DNA from: Thalassospira profundimaris
Lineage (GTDB): Bacteria; Pseudomonadota; Alphaproteobacteria; Rhodospirillales; Thalassospiraceae
Assembly (NCBI RefSeq): GCF_003326795.1
Contig: NZ_JPWI01000012.1
Span: 1-64,000, forward strand
DNA length: 64,000 nucleotides
Direction of reading: 5' to 3'
Positions 45,887 to 55,440 of the stretch are shown here, in pieces. How positions within the stretch are numbered: position 1 is the stretch's first letter; the number at the start of each line of letters is the position of its first letter. Under the pieces are notes generated by a model. It did not search any database. It saw nothing but the letters and a program-made list of their open reading frames with translations, and was not told where the DNA came from. The position numbers and the translations under genes were made by a program.

Positions 45887-46414
45887 TTACACCCGATCCA
45901 GTGTGACAAAGCTGTAATCCGGGCCATCATCATTGACGATTTTCTGACGGGCGGTTTCGTGCCACTGATCCCTTGGCAACGGATCAAGGAAGGTATCGCC
46001 ATCAATGTCGGCATGCACCTCGGTCAGTTCATAGCGGGTCGTAAAGGGCAGGGCGAGGTGATAGATCTGCGCACCACCGGCAATGATCACTTCATTCGCA
46101 CCGGTGCTGGCGGCAATCTGGTCGCCAAGCCGGATCGCACTTTCGATGTCATGGCAAACCCGGACATTTTCATGATCATATGACCAGTCCTTGTCGCGGG
46201 TGACGATGATGGTGGTGCGTTTGGGCAATGGCTTGCCAATGGCCTCGAACGTTACCCGGCCCATGATCATCGGTTTGCCAAGGGTCAGGGCCTTGAACCG
46301 TTTAAGGTCTTCGGGCAGTTCCCATGGCATCCAGCCATCCTTGCCGATTGCGCCGTTTTTGGCGGCGGCAACCACGGCGACCCGTTCGATCCGGTCGTTA
46401 TTGTTGGCGGGCAT
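45887..46414 (-). CDS. folA: Dihydrofolate reductase
   Basis: 175 residues. Motifs: VAVVAAAKNGAIGKDGWMPWELPEDLKRFKALTLGKPMIMGRVTFEAIGKPLPKRTTIIVTR with the catalytic Asp in LPEDL, and IIAGGAQIY near residue 120. Reduces dihydrofolate produced by thymidylate synthase. Its ATG shares one base with the thyA stop (TGATG), so the two are coupled. Confidence 0.96.
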   Translation of the reverse strand: MPANNNDRIERVAVVAAAKNGAIGKDGWMPWELPEDLKRFKALTLGKPMIMGRVTFEAIGKPLPKRTTIIVTRDKDWSYDHENVRVCHDIESAIRLGDQIAASTGANEVIIAGGAQIYHLALPFTTRYELTEVHADIDGDTFLDPLPRDQWHETARQKIVNDDGPDYSFVTLDRV

Positions 46415-47208
46415 CAGACGGCAACCTTGCCGGCAATATGCGGATGCGGGTCATAGCCGAGCAGTTCGAAATCCTCGAACTTGAAATCAAAGATCGACTT
46501 GACGTCGGGATTGATTTTCATGGTCGGAAGCGGGCGGGTTTCACGCGACAGCTGCAATTCGACCTGTTCAAGATGGTTGGTATAAAGATGTGCATCGCCA
46601 AGCGTATGGACAAAATCACCAACCCCAAGATCACAGACCTGCGCGATCATCATGGTCAAAAGCGCATAGGATGCGATGTTGAACGGCACGCCAAGGAAGA
46701 TATCGGCACTGCGCTGATAGAGTTGGCAGGACAATTTGCCATCCGCGACATAGAACTGGAACAGGCAATGGCAGGGCGGCAATGCCATGTTGGGCACATC
46801 AGCAACGTTCCATGCCGAAACAATCAGGCGACGGGAATCGGGATTGTTTTTGATCTGGTCGATCAGGCCGGTGATCTGGTCAATCGTTTCACCATTAGCC
46901 CCGCGCCATGACCGCCACTGACCGCCATAAACCGGGCCCAGATCGCCATTTTCATCGGCCCATTCGTTCCAGATGCGTACACCGTTATCCTGCAGATATT
47001 TGACATTGGTATCGCCATCAAGGAACCACAGCAATTCGTGGATGATCGATTTCAGATGCAGCTTCTTGGTGGTGACCAGCGGAAAGCCCTCGGAAAGGTC
47101 AAAGCGCATCTGATGGCCGAAAATCGATACGGTGCCTGTGCCGGTGCGGTCTTCCTTGTGTGTGCCGGTGTCGCGCACAAGGCGCATCAGATCAAGATAT
47201 TGCTGCAT
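46414..47208 (-). CDS. thyA: Thymidylate synthase
   Basis: 264 residues, the length of the E. coli enzyme. Catalytic Cys in [12 protein letters not shown], substrate motifs [23 protein letters not shown] and the C-terminal [11 protein letters not shown]. Converts dUMP to dTMP using methylene-tetrahydrofolate. First gene of a thyA-folA operon. Confidence 0.98.
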   Translation of the reverse strand: MQQYLDLMRLVRDTGTHKEDRTGTGTVSIFGHQMRFDLSEGFPLVTTKKLHLKSIIHELLWFLDGDTNVKYLQDNGVRIWNEWADENGDLGPVYGGQWRSWRGANGETIDQITGLIDQIKNNPDSRRLIVSAWNVADVPNMALPPCHCLFQFYVADGKLSCQLYQRSADIFLGVPFNIASYALLTMMIAQVCDLGVGDFVHTLGDAHLYTNHLEQVELQLSRETRPLPTMKINPDVKSIFDFKFEDFELLGYDPHPHIAGKVAV

Positions 47209-47342
47209 GCTCGTTCCTGCATTTCTGGAATCGTGTTTGAGGCAGCATAGTCAGGTCAGAACGCGTGGGCAAGCAGAGGCGCACAGCATCTGAACCATGG
47301 ACCGTTTTCATCGGTTTGGTAAAAAGTTTTTCCCGATTCCCC

Positions 47343-47372
47343 TTGTGAAACCGGTGTTAGTTGACCTATATA
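47343..47372 (+). promoter_or_regulatory. Predicted promoter of the tmRNA gene
   Basis: TTGTGA (47343-47348), 18-base spacer, TATATA (47367-47372), giving initiation near the 5' end of the acceptor piece. Confidence 0.55.
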
Positions 47373-47377
47373 GGGCC

Positions 47378-47705
47378 TGTCGGGGCAACCCGACTACGGC
47401 GCTAAACTGCGTGACAGAATAGGCTTTACGGACCCGGGGGCGGTACCCGGCGGCTCCACCAAATTTACGGTTGCCCGACTCAGGCAATCTTCGTGGGGCC
47501 GAAACAGGATCGACGTGAGCAGTAAAAGTCAATGTGGGCGCTCGGCATGGTACCACCGCATCGGGCCAATGTTTGTAAATGCAAACGACAACAATGCTCC
47601 GGTTGCTGTTGCTGCGTAAGCGGTACTAGCACCAAAGCGAAATTCCGGTTGCCGGGAGCGGTAATTTGGTGGGGGACGGGGCACCTAGCAACAGAACGCC
47701 CCACT
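47378..47705 (+). ncRNA. ssrA: tmRNA, circularly permuted two-piece form
   Basis: Rescues stalled ribosomes and tags the nascent protein for degradation. The acceptor piece comes first and ends in GGCTCCACCA at 47461. The coding piece begins GGGGCCGAAACAGGATCGAC at 47495, and GGGGCCG pairs fully with CGGCTCC of the acceptor stem. The intervening 47462-47494 segment would be removed. The tag frame 47581-47619 encodes ANDNNAPVAVAA then stop. The T-stem CCGGG/CCCGG closes a loop GGCGGTA, not the usual TTCRANY, a feature I believe is shared by alphaproteobacterial two-piece tmRNAs. The 5' and 3' outer ends are estimated. Confidence 0.93.
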
Positions 47706-47842
47706 CTTGTATTTATTCCCCGCTTCGTTATGAATAGAGTCCATAAAGGCACACCAAGATGTAATTGGTGGGCAAAGATGCTATATGACAATGACGGGGT
47801 TTGCCGGGACGTGCCGGTATCCCGCCAGATACAGGATTACTG

Positions 47843-48382
47843 ATGCAGAAACCGGAAGAATTCCGTTACGATCTTATGGTCGACCAGGCGCTGCGCGGCG
47901 TAGTGAAAGATATTCTTGCGCGTGTGGCGGAAGAAGGCCTTTTCGGCGAGCATCACTATTACATCACCTTCCAGACCAATCATCCCGGCGTTGCATTGCC
48001 TGAAAACCAGCGCAAGGCGCACCCGGACAACATCACGGTTGTCCTGCAGCACCGATTCTGGGATCTGAAATCGGAAGATGATCACTTTTCGGTCGGCATG
48101 AGCTTTGATGGCATGCCCACAACGGTGGTCGTGCCCTTTGATGCGATGCTGGCCTTTGTCGATCCGTCTGCCAACTTCATGCTGACCTTCAGCGTCGAAG
48201 AAGAAATGGATGACGAAGATTTCGACTATGACGAAGATGACGATCTGGATGCGGACCTGATGGATGACGAGGAACCGGCACCGACACTGGTTGCCGAACC
48301 GTCAAAATCCCGTAAGAAATCCAAACCGGATGCGGGTGAAACCGGCGAAGTCATCGCCCTGGATGCCTTCCGCAAGAAATAA
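47843..48382 (+). CDS. sspB: ClpXP adaptor SspB, alphaproteobacterial type
   Basis: 179 residues. N-terminal fold (FRYDLMVDQALRGVVKDILARVAEEGLFGEHHYYITFQTNHPGVALP) matches SspB; the acidic linker (DEEDFDYDEDDDLDADLMDDEEP) and conserved C-terminal tail (VIALDAFRKK) that contacts ClpX are present. Binds tmRNA-tagged proteins and delivers them to ClpXP. ATG 47843 gives the standard start; the frame extends upstream. It lies directly after the tmRNA gene, coupling tag production and tag recognition. Confidence 0.94.
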   Translation: MQKPEEFRYDLMVDQALRGVVKDILARVAEEGLFGEHHYYITFQTNHPGVALPENQRKAHPDNITVVLQHRFWDLKSEDDHFSVGMSFDGMPTTVVVPFDAMLAFVDPSANFMLTFSVEEEMDDEDFDYDEDDDLDADLMDDEEPAPTLVAEPSKSRKKSKPDAGETGEVIALDAFRKK

Positions 48383-48420
48383 CGCAGGCTGCGTTTAGGC
48401 GCACCGCCCATGCATGAATT

Positions 48421-48456
48421 ACAGGCCCGACATCAATGTGTCGGGCCTGTTTTTTG
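48421..48456. terminator. Rho-independent terminator
   Basis: Perfect ACAGGCCCGACA (48421-48432) / TGTCGGGCCTGT (48439-48450), 6-base loop, then TTTTT. Ends sspB and may also act for the convergent AEC transporter gene. Confidence 0.93.
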
Positions 48457-48463
48457 TTTGGGT

Positions 48464-49399
48464 TCAGGCAAGTGCCAGATAGGCCGAAAGGGTTGCGACC
48501 GAAAGGATTGTCGTAATCAGAATCATCCGCCCGGTCAGAACGCTTTCGCGGTCATAAAATTCGGCAAGCATAAAGGGACCGGTGCCGGTCGGAAGGGCGG
48601 CAAGCAGGATCGCCAGATGGGCCTGTGGTCCGGGCAAGCCCAGAACGGGCACGGCCATCACCCAGGTCAGTGCCGGTTGAGCAATCAGCTTGAGGAACAC
48701 GAAAATCCCCGTGGTGCTCCATTTTTCGTGTTTCTGACTGGCCGTGCGATCAGCCAGAAACAGTCCAAGGGCGATCAGCGCACAAGGGGCAGCTGCGCCA
48801 CCGACAAGTTTCAGATAGACATCAACCGGCTCTGGCAATTCCAACGGCGAGAACATGACAATCGTGCCAAGGGTCGGTGCAATCAGCAGCGGGTTTTTAA
48901 TCAGTGCCTTTAGCGTCTTGATGACAATATGAAACCGGTTTGCTTCCTGTTGCAGGCCGAACTCGATCAGGATGATGGCAATCGCAAACAGCACACAGGC
49001 CGTCAGGATCGTCGCGATCAGGGTGGCCGCCAGACCGCTTTCACCAATCAGGGCAAGCACAAGCGGGAAGCCGAGAAAACCGGCATTGGCGTAACTGGTT
49101 GTCAGCCCGTCAATCACCGCATCGACCAGATGATGGCCACTGGCCATACGCATCACGATGGTCAGGATGAAAACAACGCCGCACCCGAACCCGAAGGCCA
49201 GAATGAAGTCAGGTTGCCAGATTTCATGTGGCTCGGCCTTGGCCATGATGTCAAACAACAGGGCCGGAAGGGCGAAATAAACAACAAGCCGGTTGATTTC
49301 ACGCGTCGCAGTCGGGCCAAGTGCGCCGCTTTTGCGCGCAACCCATCCTGTGAGGATCAGCGCGAAAATCGGCAGGATAATCAAAATCTGGGACAGCAT
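48464..49399 (-). CDS. AEC family transporter
   Basis: 311 residues, about ten helices in two five-helix repeats. Family motifs: INRLVVYFALPALLFDIMAKAE, SYANAGFLGFPLVLALIGE and ALGLFLADR. AEC (auxin efflux carrier-like) proteins export small carboxylates, for example malonate-type. ATG 49399 was preferred because AGGA is then at the right spacing; ATG 49402 is one codon earlier. Substrate unknown. Confidence 0.89.
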   Translation of the reverse strand: MLSQILIILPIFALILTGWVARKSGALGPTATREINRLVVYFALPALLFDIMAKAEPHEIWQPDFILAFGFGCGVVFILTIVMRMASGHHLVDAVIDGLTTSYANAGFLGFPLVLALIGESGLAATLIATILTACVLFAIAIILIEFGLQQEANRFHIVIKTLKALIKNPLLIAPTLGTIVMFSPLELPEPVDVYLKLVGGAAAPCALIALGLFLADRTASQKHEKWSTTGIFVFLKLIAQPALTWVMAVPVLGLPGPQAHLAILLAALPTGTGPFMLAEFYDRESVLTGRMILITTILSVATLSAYLALA

Positions 49400-49694
49400 C
49401 ATTGATCCTGAGAAGTGAGGTGCCGGACCATCGGGTGGGCAAGCGTGTCCCTTGATGCACTGTCTGTTTGGTGAATGTCCACTGCAAATCAATCATAAGG
49501 GTAGTCCGACGTGGTTCGTGCCGAGATGGGTGGGGCAAAGGGGCGTTCAGATATCGGCAGAACTGCGTAAATCGGGACAAAAAAAGCATGAAGGGGCAAA
49601 GAACATGGAAATTTCTGTGCCGAGGCGCTATGTTCCGCGTCAATTATTGAGAAAAACAATCCCACCTTGTTTTTGAGAGAGACGAGAGCCTTCC

Positions 49695-51311
49695 ATGAGT
49701 GATTTTGTCTATAAACCCATGTTCGAACAGGGGAAGGACACCACCCCGTATCGCAAGATCGGTGATGAGGGTGTTTCCACCGTTGACGTCAATGGCGAGA
49801 CCTATTTGAAGGTCGAACCCGAAGCGATTGAACAGCTGACCCTTCAGGCATTCTTTGATTGTTCGCACCTGTTGCGTCCGGGGCACCTTGAACAGCTTCG
49901 CAAGATCCTTGATGACGAAGAAGCGACCCCCAACGACAAGTTCGTGGCGATGGATCTTTTGAAAAACGCATCCATCGCATCGGGCGGTGTGTTGCCGATG
50001 TGTCAGGATACCGGAACGGCAATCGTCATGGGCAAACGTGGTGGCAAGGTCATCACCGATGGTTCAGATGAAGAAGCGCTGTCCAAAGGCATCTGGCAGG
50101 CCTATCAGAAGCATAACCTTCGATTCTCGCAGGTTTCCCCGATCAATATGTTCGAAGAAAAGAACACCGGTTCGAACCTTCCTGCTCAGATTGATCTGTA
50201 TGCGACCAAGGGCGATGAATACAAATTCATGTTCATGGCAAAGGGTGGCGGGTCTGCCAACAAAACCTTCCTGTTCCAGCAGACCAAGGCACTTCTGAAC
50301 CCGGAAAGCCTGCGCAAGTTTCTTGATGAGAAAATCCGTACCCTTGGCACTTCGGCTTGCCCGCCCTATCACCTTGCCATCGTCATTGGTGGTACGTCGG
50401 CGGAAGCCTGCCTCAAGACCGTGAAAATGGCGTCTGCGCGTTATTACGACAACCTTCCGACCGAAGGTGGCGATCATGGTCAGGCCTATCGCGACCTTGA
50501 ATGGGAACAGAAGGTTCTTGAGATGACCCGCGAAATGGGCATCGGCGCACAGTTCGGCGGCAAGTATTTCTGCCATGATGTACGTGTGATCCGTCTGCCG
50601 CGTCATGGTGCAAGCTGCCCGGTTGGTCTTGGGGTTTCGTGCTCTGCCGACCGTCAGATTCTTGGCAAGATCACCAAGGACGGTATCTTCATCGAGGATC
50701 TCGAACATGATCCGGCGAAATACCTTCCGCAAGTGACCGACGAGCATCTTGAAGACGAAGTGGTCAAGGTTGACCTGAACCGTCCGATGGATGAAATCCG
50801 CAAACAGCTGTCGCAATATGCGGTGAAAACCCGTCTGTCGCTGACCGGTACGGTGATTGTGGCCCGTGACATCGCGCACGCCAAAATCAAGGAACGCCTT
50901 GATGCCGGCGAAGAGATGCCCGAATACCTGAAAAACCATCCGGTCTATTATGCAGGCCCGGCCAAGACCCCGGAAGGTATGCCTTCAGGTTCGTTCGGCC
51001 CGACCACAGCAGGCCGTATGGATGCCTATGTCGAGCAGTTCCAGGCCGCTGGCGGTTCGTTCGTGATGCTGGCAAAGGGCAACCGTTCGAAGGCCGTCAA
51101 GGATGCTTGTAACAAGTATGGCGGTTTCTATCTTGGTTCCATCGGTGGCCCGGCTGCACGTCTGGCACAGGATTGCATCAAGAAGGTCGAAGTTCACGAA
51201 TATCCGGAACTTGGCATGGAAGCCGTTTGGAAGATCGAAGTTGAAGACTTCCCGGCCTTTATCGTCATTGATGATAAGGGCAATGATTTCTTTGCCGAAT
51301 TCGGCATCTGA
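49695..51311 (+). CDS. Fumarate hydratase class I (4Fe-4S)
   Basis: 538 residues. Iron-sulfur cluster cysteines are visible in [22 protein letters not shown], in [18 protein letters not shown] and in the beta half. Alpha and beta regions are fused as in FumA/FumB. Catalyses reversible hydration of fumarate to malate in the TCA cycle. A good GAGAGACGAGAG precedes the ATG. Flanked by terminators, so monocistronic. Confidence 0.96.
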   Translation: MSDFVYKPMFEQGKDTTPYRKIGDEGVSTVDVNGETYLKVEPEAIEQLTLQAFFDCSHLLRPGHLEQLRKILDDEEATPNDKFVAMDLLKNASIASGGVLPMCQDTGTAIVMGKRGGKVITDGSDEEALSKGIWQAYQKHNLRFSQVSPINMFEEKNTGSNLPAQIDLYATKGDEYKFMFMAKGGGSANKTFLFQQTKALLNPESLRKFLDEKIRTLGTSACPPYHLAIVIGGTSAEACLKTVKMASARYYDNLPTEGGDHGQAYRDLEWEQKVLEMTREMGIGAQFGGKYFCHDVRVIRLPRHGASCPVGLGVSCSADRQILGKITKDGIFIEDLEHDPAKYLPQVTDEHLEDEVVKVDLNRPMDEIRKQLSQYAVKTRLSLTGTVIVARDIAHAKIKERLDAGEEMPEYLKNHPVYYAGPAKTPEGMPSGSFGPTTAGRMDAYVEQFQAAGGSFVMLAKGNRSKAVKDACNKYGGFYLGSIGGPAARLAQDCIKKVEVHEYPELGMEAVWKIEVEDFPAFIVIDDKGNDFFAEFGI

Positions 51312-51339
51312 TTTCAGTCTGATCGTACTGAAAGAATAC

Positions 51340-51372
51340 AAACGGCGCAGGGAAAACCTTGCGCCGTTTTTC
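51340..51372 (+). terminator. Rho-independent terminator after fumarase
   Basis: AAACGGCGCA (51340-51349) / TGCGCCGTTT (51360-51369) with a T-run. Confidence 0.9.
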
Positions 51373-51476
51373 TATTGTGCCGCAACGCATGGCTGACCTC
51401 CGGTCAAAGGGGTTGCCCGCTGGCAGTGAAAATGGTCTGATTCCGGCAAAATCAACCCTTTGTCGGATAACTTGTT

Positions 51477-52397
51477 ATGTCTGAAACTTCCGCGCTTCGT
51501 GCCACCAGCGCGACGGAAAGCCGACTTGTCGGTGTGACATCTGCCCTTGCTACGGTCTTCATCTGGGCCGGTTGGCTGATTGCAACCCGCTATGCCATGA
51601 CATCGAACTTTACGGCGGTGGATATCGGTCTTTTGCGCTTTGTGGTGCCGTTTGTGTTGCTTGCCCCGATCTGGCTTAAAAAAGGCATCTGGCCCAAGGG
51701 GCTTTCGATTGCCAACGGACTTTTGATGCTGATTGGATCCGGGGCGTTTTATACCCTGATGGTTGCCAGTGCCCTTCAATTTGTTCCAGCCAGCCATGTT
51801 GGCATTCTGTTGCCCGGCGTGATGGCTGTCTGGGCGGTCTTGATAGCTGTCGTGATGTTTGGCGAACGTCCGGGCAAGGTGCGTCTGGGCGGATATGCCG
51901 CGGTGATTGTCGGTGTGCTGTCACTGGTTGCGCTCAAACCGGCCGGTGCGATCAGCAGTGAGATGTTGCTTGGCTACGGCCTTGTTTCGGCCGGGGCGTT
52001 TATGTGGGCGTGTTACACCCATGCCATGCGCCAAAGCGGCCTTGGCGCGCTTGAAGCGGCGGCTTTTGTCGGGTTCTGGTCCTTTGTGATCATGGCGGTT
52101 ATTGCGCTGTTTACCGGGACAACGCTTGCTGATGCGCCGGTGGGTGATGTCATGATGCTTCTGACCGCACAGGGGCTTTTGGCCGGGTGTGTTGCCGTCA
52201 TTACCTATGGTCTTGCCGTGCGTCATATCGGCTCGACCGGTGCGTCGGCCTTTGGCGCAATGACCCCGGCACTGACCGCACTTGGCGGTGTGGTGCTGCT
52301 GGGTGAGCAGGGCAACCTTGCGCTGGTTCTTGCCGTGGTTCTTGTGATCCTTGGCGTGATGGTCGCGTCCGGTGTGTTTCGCAAGATGAAGATCTGA
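51477..52397 (+). CDS. DMT superfamily transporter (EamA domains)
   Basis: 306 residues, ten helices, two EamA repeats (VFIWAGWLIATRYAMTSNFTAVDIGLLRFVVPFVLLAPIWL; GLVSAGAFMWACYTHAMRQSGLGALEAAAFVGFW). Typical of RhaT/YdcZ-type exporters of amino acids or other metabolites. Followed by a striking hairpin that is not a standard terminator. Substrate unknown. Confidence 0.9.
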   Translation: MSETSALRATSATESRLVGVTSALATVFIWAGWLIATRYAMTSNFTAVDIGLLRFVVPFVLLAPIWLKKGIWPKGLSIANGLLMLIGSGAFYTLMVASALQFVPASHVGILLPGVMAVWAVLIAVVMFGERPGKVRLGGYAAVIVGVLSLVALKPAGAISSEMLLGYGLVSAGAFMWACYTHAMRQSGLGALEAAAFVGFWSFVIMAVIALFTGTTLADAPVGDVMMLLTAQGLLAGCVAVITYGLAVRHIGSTGASAFGAMTPALTALGGVVLLGEQGNLALVLAVVLVILGVMVASGVFRKMKI

Positions 52398-52462
52398 CCA
52401 CTGGGTCCGGGCAGTTTCACAATGGAAATCAATGTGACGAAGTCCTGAAGCCGGTAAATTGT

Positions 52463-52498
52463 ATTGCACACGCGAAATGTTCTTTTCGCGTGTGCAAT
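52463..52498. promoter_or_regulatory. Perfect 15-base inverted repeat
   Basis: ATTGCACACGCGAAA (52463-52477) / TTTCGCGTGTGCAAT (52484-52498) with a 6-base loop TGTTCT. Followed by ATTACG, not a T-run, and preceded by TGT on the other strand, so it is not a typical terminator. It lies about 130 bases upstream of the chemoreceptor-like gene and 65 bases after the DMT stop. Confidence 0.68.
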
Positions 52499-52629
52499 AT
52501 TACGCTAATGTAACAGCAGCTAAAGGCAACGGCGCCTTGGCATTTCCAAAATCGGCAGGCAACGAGGCTTGCGCAACCTGTTCGGGGCCCTTTGGGGATC
52601 ACGGACCGTTTCAGCCTCGGAGTTATCAG

Positions 52630-54063
52630 ATGTTTGCCGGTTTCATTCGTTCCGTATCCCCCGAAAATGATCGTGATTTCCAGCGTGTGCCAAATGGTAC
52701 GGCACTGGTTGATATTTTGCGTCTGTTGCGCAGGGTAAGTTCTGTCGCTGATGAAGCCTCCGCACGCAATGAAGCCATTGCCGACATTCTGCGTGCCGTT
52801 TGTGAATATTGTAACTGGCCGGTCGGGCATGCCTATGTGCGGAACGGAGATCAGTTGTCGTCTGCGGGAATCTGGTCGGTTAGCGCGTCGATTTCCGCGT
52901 CAGATATCGCGGACTTTCGCGCTCAGTCCGAACAGACTGTTTTCGCACTGGGACAGGGATTGATTGGGTCTGTTGCGGCAAACGGTGATGCTGTCTGTAT
53001 TCCGGACGTGACACAAAAGGACGGTTTTCTTCGCGCATCGTCTGCGGCACGCAACGGGTTGCGCGGTTGCTTCGCCTTGCCGGTCAAGCTGGCTGGCCGG
53101 ACGGAAGGTGTGATTGAATTCTTTAGCCCCGATGTTGCGCAACTTGATGACGAGATTCTCGAACTACTGGGTTTCGTCGGCGGACAGGTTGCCCGTATTT
53201 TTGAACGCGAACAGGTTCTTAAATCACGGGAACAACTGGCTTCTGACTTCGAAAGCCAGGTTCAGGGGACGGTTGGGATGCTGGGGGCTGCGGTCAGCCA
53301 GATGCGCAGTGCGCTTGATATTCTGGGCGATAGTTCGGATCGAACCCGCGTATGCAGTCAGGGAATTGACCAGGCTGCCGAGCGGGCACTTTCGCGCATT
53401 GAAAATGTCGCCCAACAGATGGAGACCCTGAAAGATCAGCTGGTTCTGGTTGGAGCTGATGCCGCTGATACCGTCAGGACCACCCATGAAATCGGACGGC
53501 AGGCCCGTGATATGCGCGATACGTTTGCGTCCCTTAAGGAACGTGCTGCTGATGCTGAAAAGATGTTGGCATCAATCTCGGCGATTGCAGCACAGACAAA
53601 GATGCTGGGACTGAATGCCTCGATCGAGGCAGCACGTGTTGGCGAAGCGGGCAAAGGCTTTGCAATTGTCGCCAAGGAGGTCAAGGCACTCGCCGGGCAA
53701 TCGGCCAGCGCGACGGACGAAATTTCGCGCTGGATGAGTGCGATGCTTGACGCAATTGCCAAGGCCGGTGGCGATATAGATCAGATCGCAGTGGCCATGG
53801 ATGATCTTGAGGCGCGCTCTGAAACCACAGCATCGCAAACCGAACAGCAGGCTGGCATCTGTATCTCGGTTGCATCAGATGCCAGTGTTGCAGTCGGTGA
53901 GGCACGCTCTGTCGGAGACAGCGTTGTTGAAATCACCAATGCGATCAAACACACCGATACGGTTTCATCCGAATTGGGGGATGCCGCCAGAAACCTTGAA
54001 ACACAGGGGGCCGAGCTCAGCGCCCGGGTTGAAGGTTTTGTCGGCAAAATTCTTGCGCTTTAG
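52630..54063 (+). CDS. Soluble GAF-domain methyl-accepting chemotaxis-like protein
   Basis: 477 residues and no membrane helix. A GAF-like sensory domain (about 45-205; ILRAVCEYCNWPVGHAYV, GLIGSVAANGDAVCIPDV, LRGCFALPVKLAGRTEGVIEFFSPD) is followed by an MCP signalling domain whose tip SIAAQTKMLGLNASIEAARVGEAGKGFAIVAKEVKALAGQSASATDEI is well conserved. The helical arms are short. Likely a cytoplasmic chemoreceptor sensing a small ligand or metabolic state. ATG 52630 has CGGAG upstream; longer readings pass through the palindrome region. Confidence 0.88.
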   Translation: MFAGFIRSVSPENDRDFQRVPNGTALVDILRLLRRVSSVADEASARNEAIADILRAVCEYCNWPVGHAYVRNGDQLSSAGIWSVSASISASDIADFRAQSEQTVFALGQGLIGSVAANGDAVCIPDVTQKDGFLRASSAARNGLRGCFALPVKLAGRTEGVIEFFSPDVAQLDDEILELLGFVGGQVARIFEREQVLKSREQLASDFESQVQGTVGMLGAAVSQMRSALDILGDSSDRTRVCSQGIDQAAERALSRIENVAQQMETLKDQLVLVGADAADTVRTTHEIGRQARDMRDTFASLKERAADAEKMLASISAIAAQTKMLGLNASIEAARVGEAGKGFAIVAKEVKALAGQSASATDEISRWMSAMLDAIAKAGGDIDQIAVAMDDLEARSETTASQTEQQAGICISVASDASVAVGEARSVGDSVVEITNAIKHTDTVSSELGDAARNLETQGAELSARVEGFVGKILAL

Positions 54064-54068
54064 GCGAG

Positions 54069-55199
54069 CTAGATAATTTCGCCATCCGGCTTGCTCAGAT
54101 GTGCTGTGCGCCTTGCCACCAGGCGTGCCAAGGGTGGCCCAAAAGCCAGAACCATAAAGAACCGGGTTGCCTGCAAGACCAGAATGAAGGACAGGTCTAC
54201 ATTGGTGCTGGCCGCAATGATGGCAACGGAGTCAAGGCCGCCCGGGCTTGTGGCCAGATAGGCGGTCAGTGGATCGACATCCATGAAGATAACCAAAAGG
54301 GCCGAAATCCCGGCACAAAAGCCGATCAGCATCACGATCGATAACAGAACCTTGGGAAAGGCGTGCGCTGCGTGGCGCAAAACCGATGGCGTGAATTTAA
54401 GCCCGATGACCCAGCCGATCATTGCATAGGTCAGGCCCAGAAACCATTCGGGCAATACCACATCAAGATAACCGCTGACATGGAGGATCATCGTAAGGAT
54501 GATCGGCACCAGAAGCGGGCCCGACGGCAAACGAGATTTCGCACCAAGCACACAGCAAACAGTAGCAAGCACCAGCGTCATGGCAAAACCTGTCGCATCA
54601 AGGGGCGGAAACCATTGATGGGCTTCTGCGGCTGCGGCGGCGACCGCCGGGTCGACCCAGAAATTGGCGACACTTGAGGCCACGGCCACGACGATCACCA
54701 CACGCACATATTGCATGAAGGCAACCAAACGGGCATCTGCCCCGAAGGCCTCGGCCATGATGACCATTGCCGAGGCCGCACCGGGCGATGATCCCCAGAT
54801 GCCTGCTGTTCCGGGTAAAACCTGTTTGACGCAAAGGATCCAGCCCAAAAAGCTGCTGGCAAGAAGGGTCATGGTTGTTACCCCAATGATCAGCGGCCAG
54901 TCCTGCACAAAGGAAGTCAGGATGCCAATCGTCATTGATCCACCGATCATGACCCCGAGCACCGATTGCGCGCCAAGATAAAGCGACTTGGGCGGGGTGA
55001 TAGTTGCGCCATTGGTGCCCATCAGAATGCCGATCATCATCGGACCAACCAGAAGGGCCGCGGGTACATGCCATTGATGCAGAACGACGGAAACTGCCAG
55101 GGATACGGCTATCATCAATAGCCATTGAACCGGTTTTGGCAGCCGTCCTATACGTTCTCTGGGCGGGGCGGCTGGTGTTTCAGGGCGTTCTGAGGACAC
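54069..55199 (-). CDS. AbrB-family membrane protein (ammonia monooxygenase-like annotation)
   Basis: 376 residues, eight to ten helices in two repeats, each containing a GILMGTN/ILTMILH-like segment and the motif WGSSPGAASAMVIMAEAFGADARLVAFMQYVRV, repeated as AYLATSPGGLDSVAIIAASTNVDLSFILVLQATRFFMV. This duplicated TSPGG pattern defines the AbrB/PF05145 family. Often labelled ammonia monooxygenase, but it is not that enzyme. Function, possibly transport, is unknown. Confidence 0.87.
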   Translation of the reverse strand: MSSERPETPAAPPRERIGRLPKPVQWLLMIAVSLAVSVVLHQWHVPAALLVGPMMIGILMGTNGATITPPKSLYLGAQSVLGVMIGGSMTIGILTSFVQDWPLIIGVTTMTLLASSFLGWILCVKQVLPGTAGIWGSSPGAASAMVIMAEAFGADARLVAFMQYVRVVIVVAVASSVANFWVDPAVAAAAAEAHQWFPPLDATGFAMTLVLATVCCVLGAKSRLPSGPLLVPIILTMILHVSGYLDVVLPEWFLGLTYAMIGWVIGLKFTPSVLRHAAHAFPKVLLSIVMLIGFCAGISALLVIFMDVDPLTAYLATSPGGLDSVAIIAASTNVDLSFILVLQATRFFMVLAFGPPLARLVARRTAHLSKPDGEII

Positions 55200-55440
55200 G
55201 ATTATGGCCTTTGCATTGTGAAGGACAAATCATCGCGGGTGGCGCGACGCGGCACGGTTCGACAATTGGGGCGTGTCGAGGGGGCGGGTTTGGCAATTAT
55301 AACCTTATAATCATTTGAGAATAGAGTCTTTGCGCGGTGAATATCGCGGGCCAGTCGGTCAGACCATGATTGCGCTTGGACAGGGCGTGCCCGTTGCGTA
55401 TGACTTAAAGCTATTGTTCGATTTATCAAAGGGATCATCA

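Noticed and set aside
47431-47461. 3' half of a tRNA gene (T-stem plus CCA)
   Set aside because: The acceptor strand pairs with the downstream GGGGCCG of the tmRNA coding piece and there is no anticodon arm; it is the tmRNA acceptor piece.
47532-47843. 103-codon plus-strand ORF over the tmRNA
   Set aside because: It runs through the structured RNA gene and has no conserved protein features.
54069-55199. Ammonia monooxygenase
   Set aside because: This label is a database legacy for PF05145; the protein has the duplicated AbrB membrane pattern and no metal-site residues of that enzyme.
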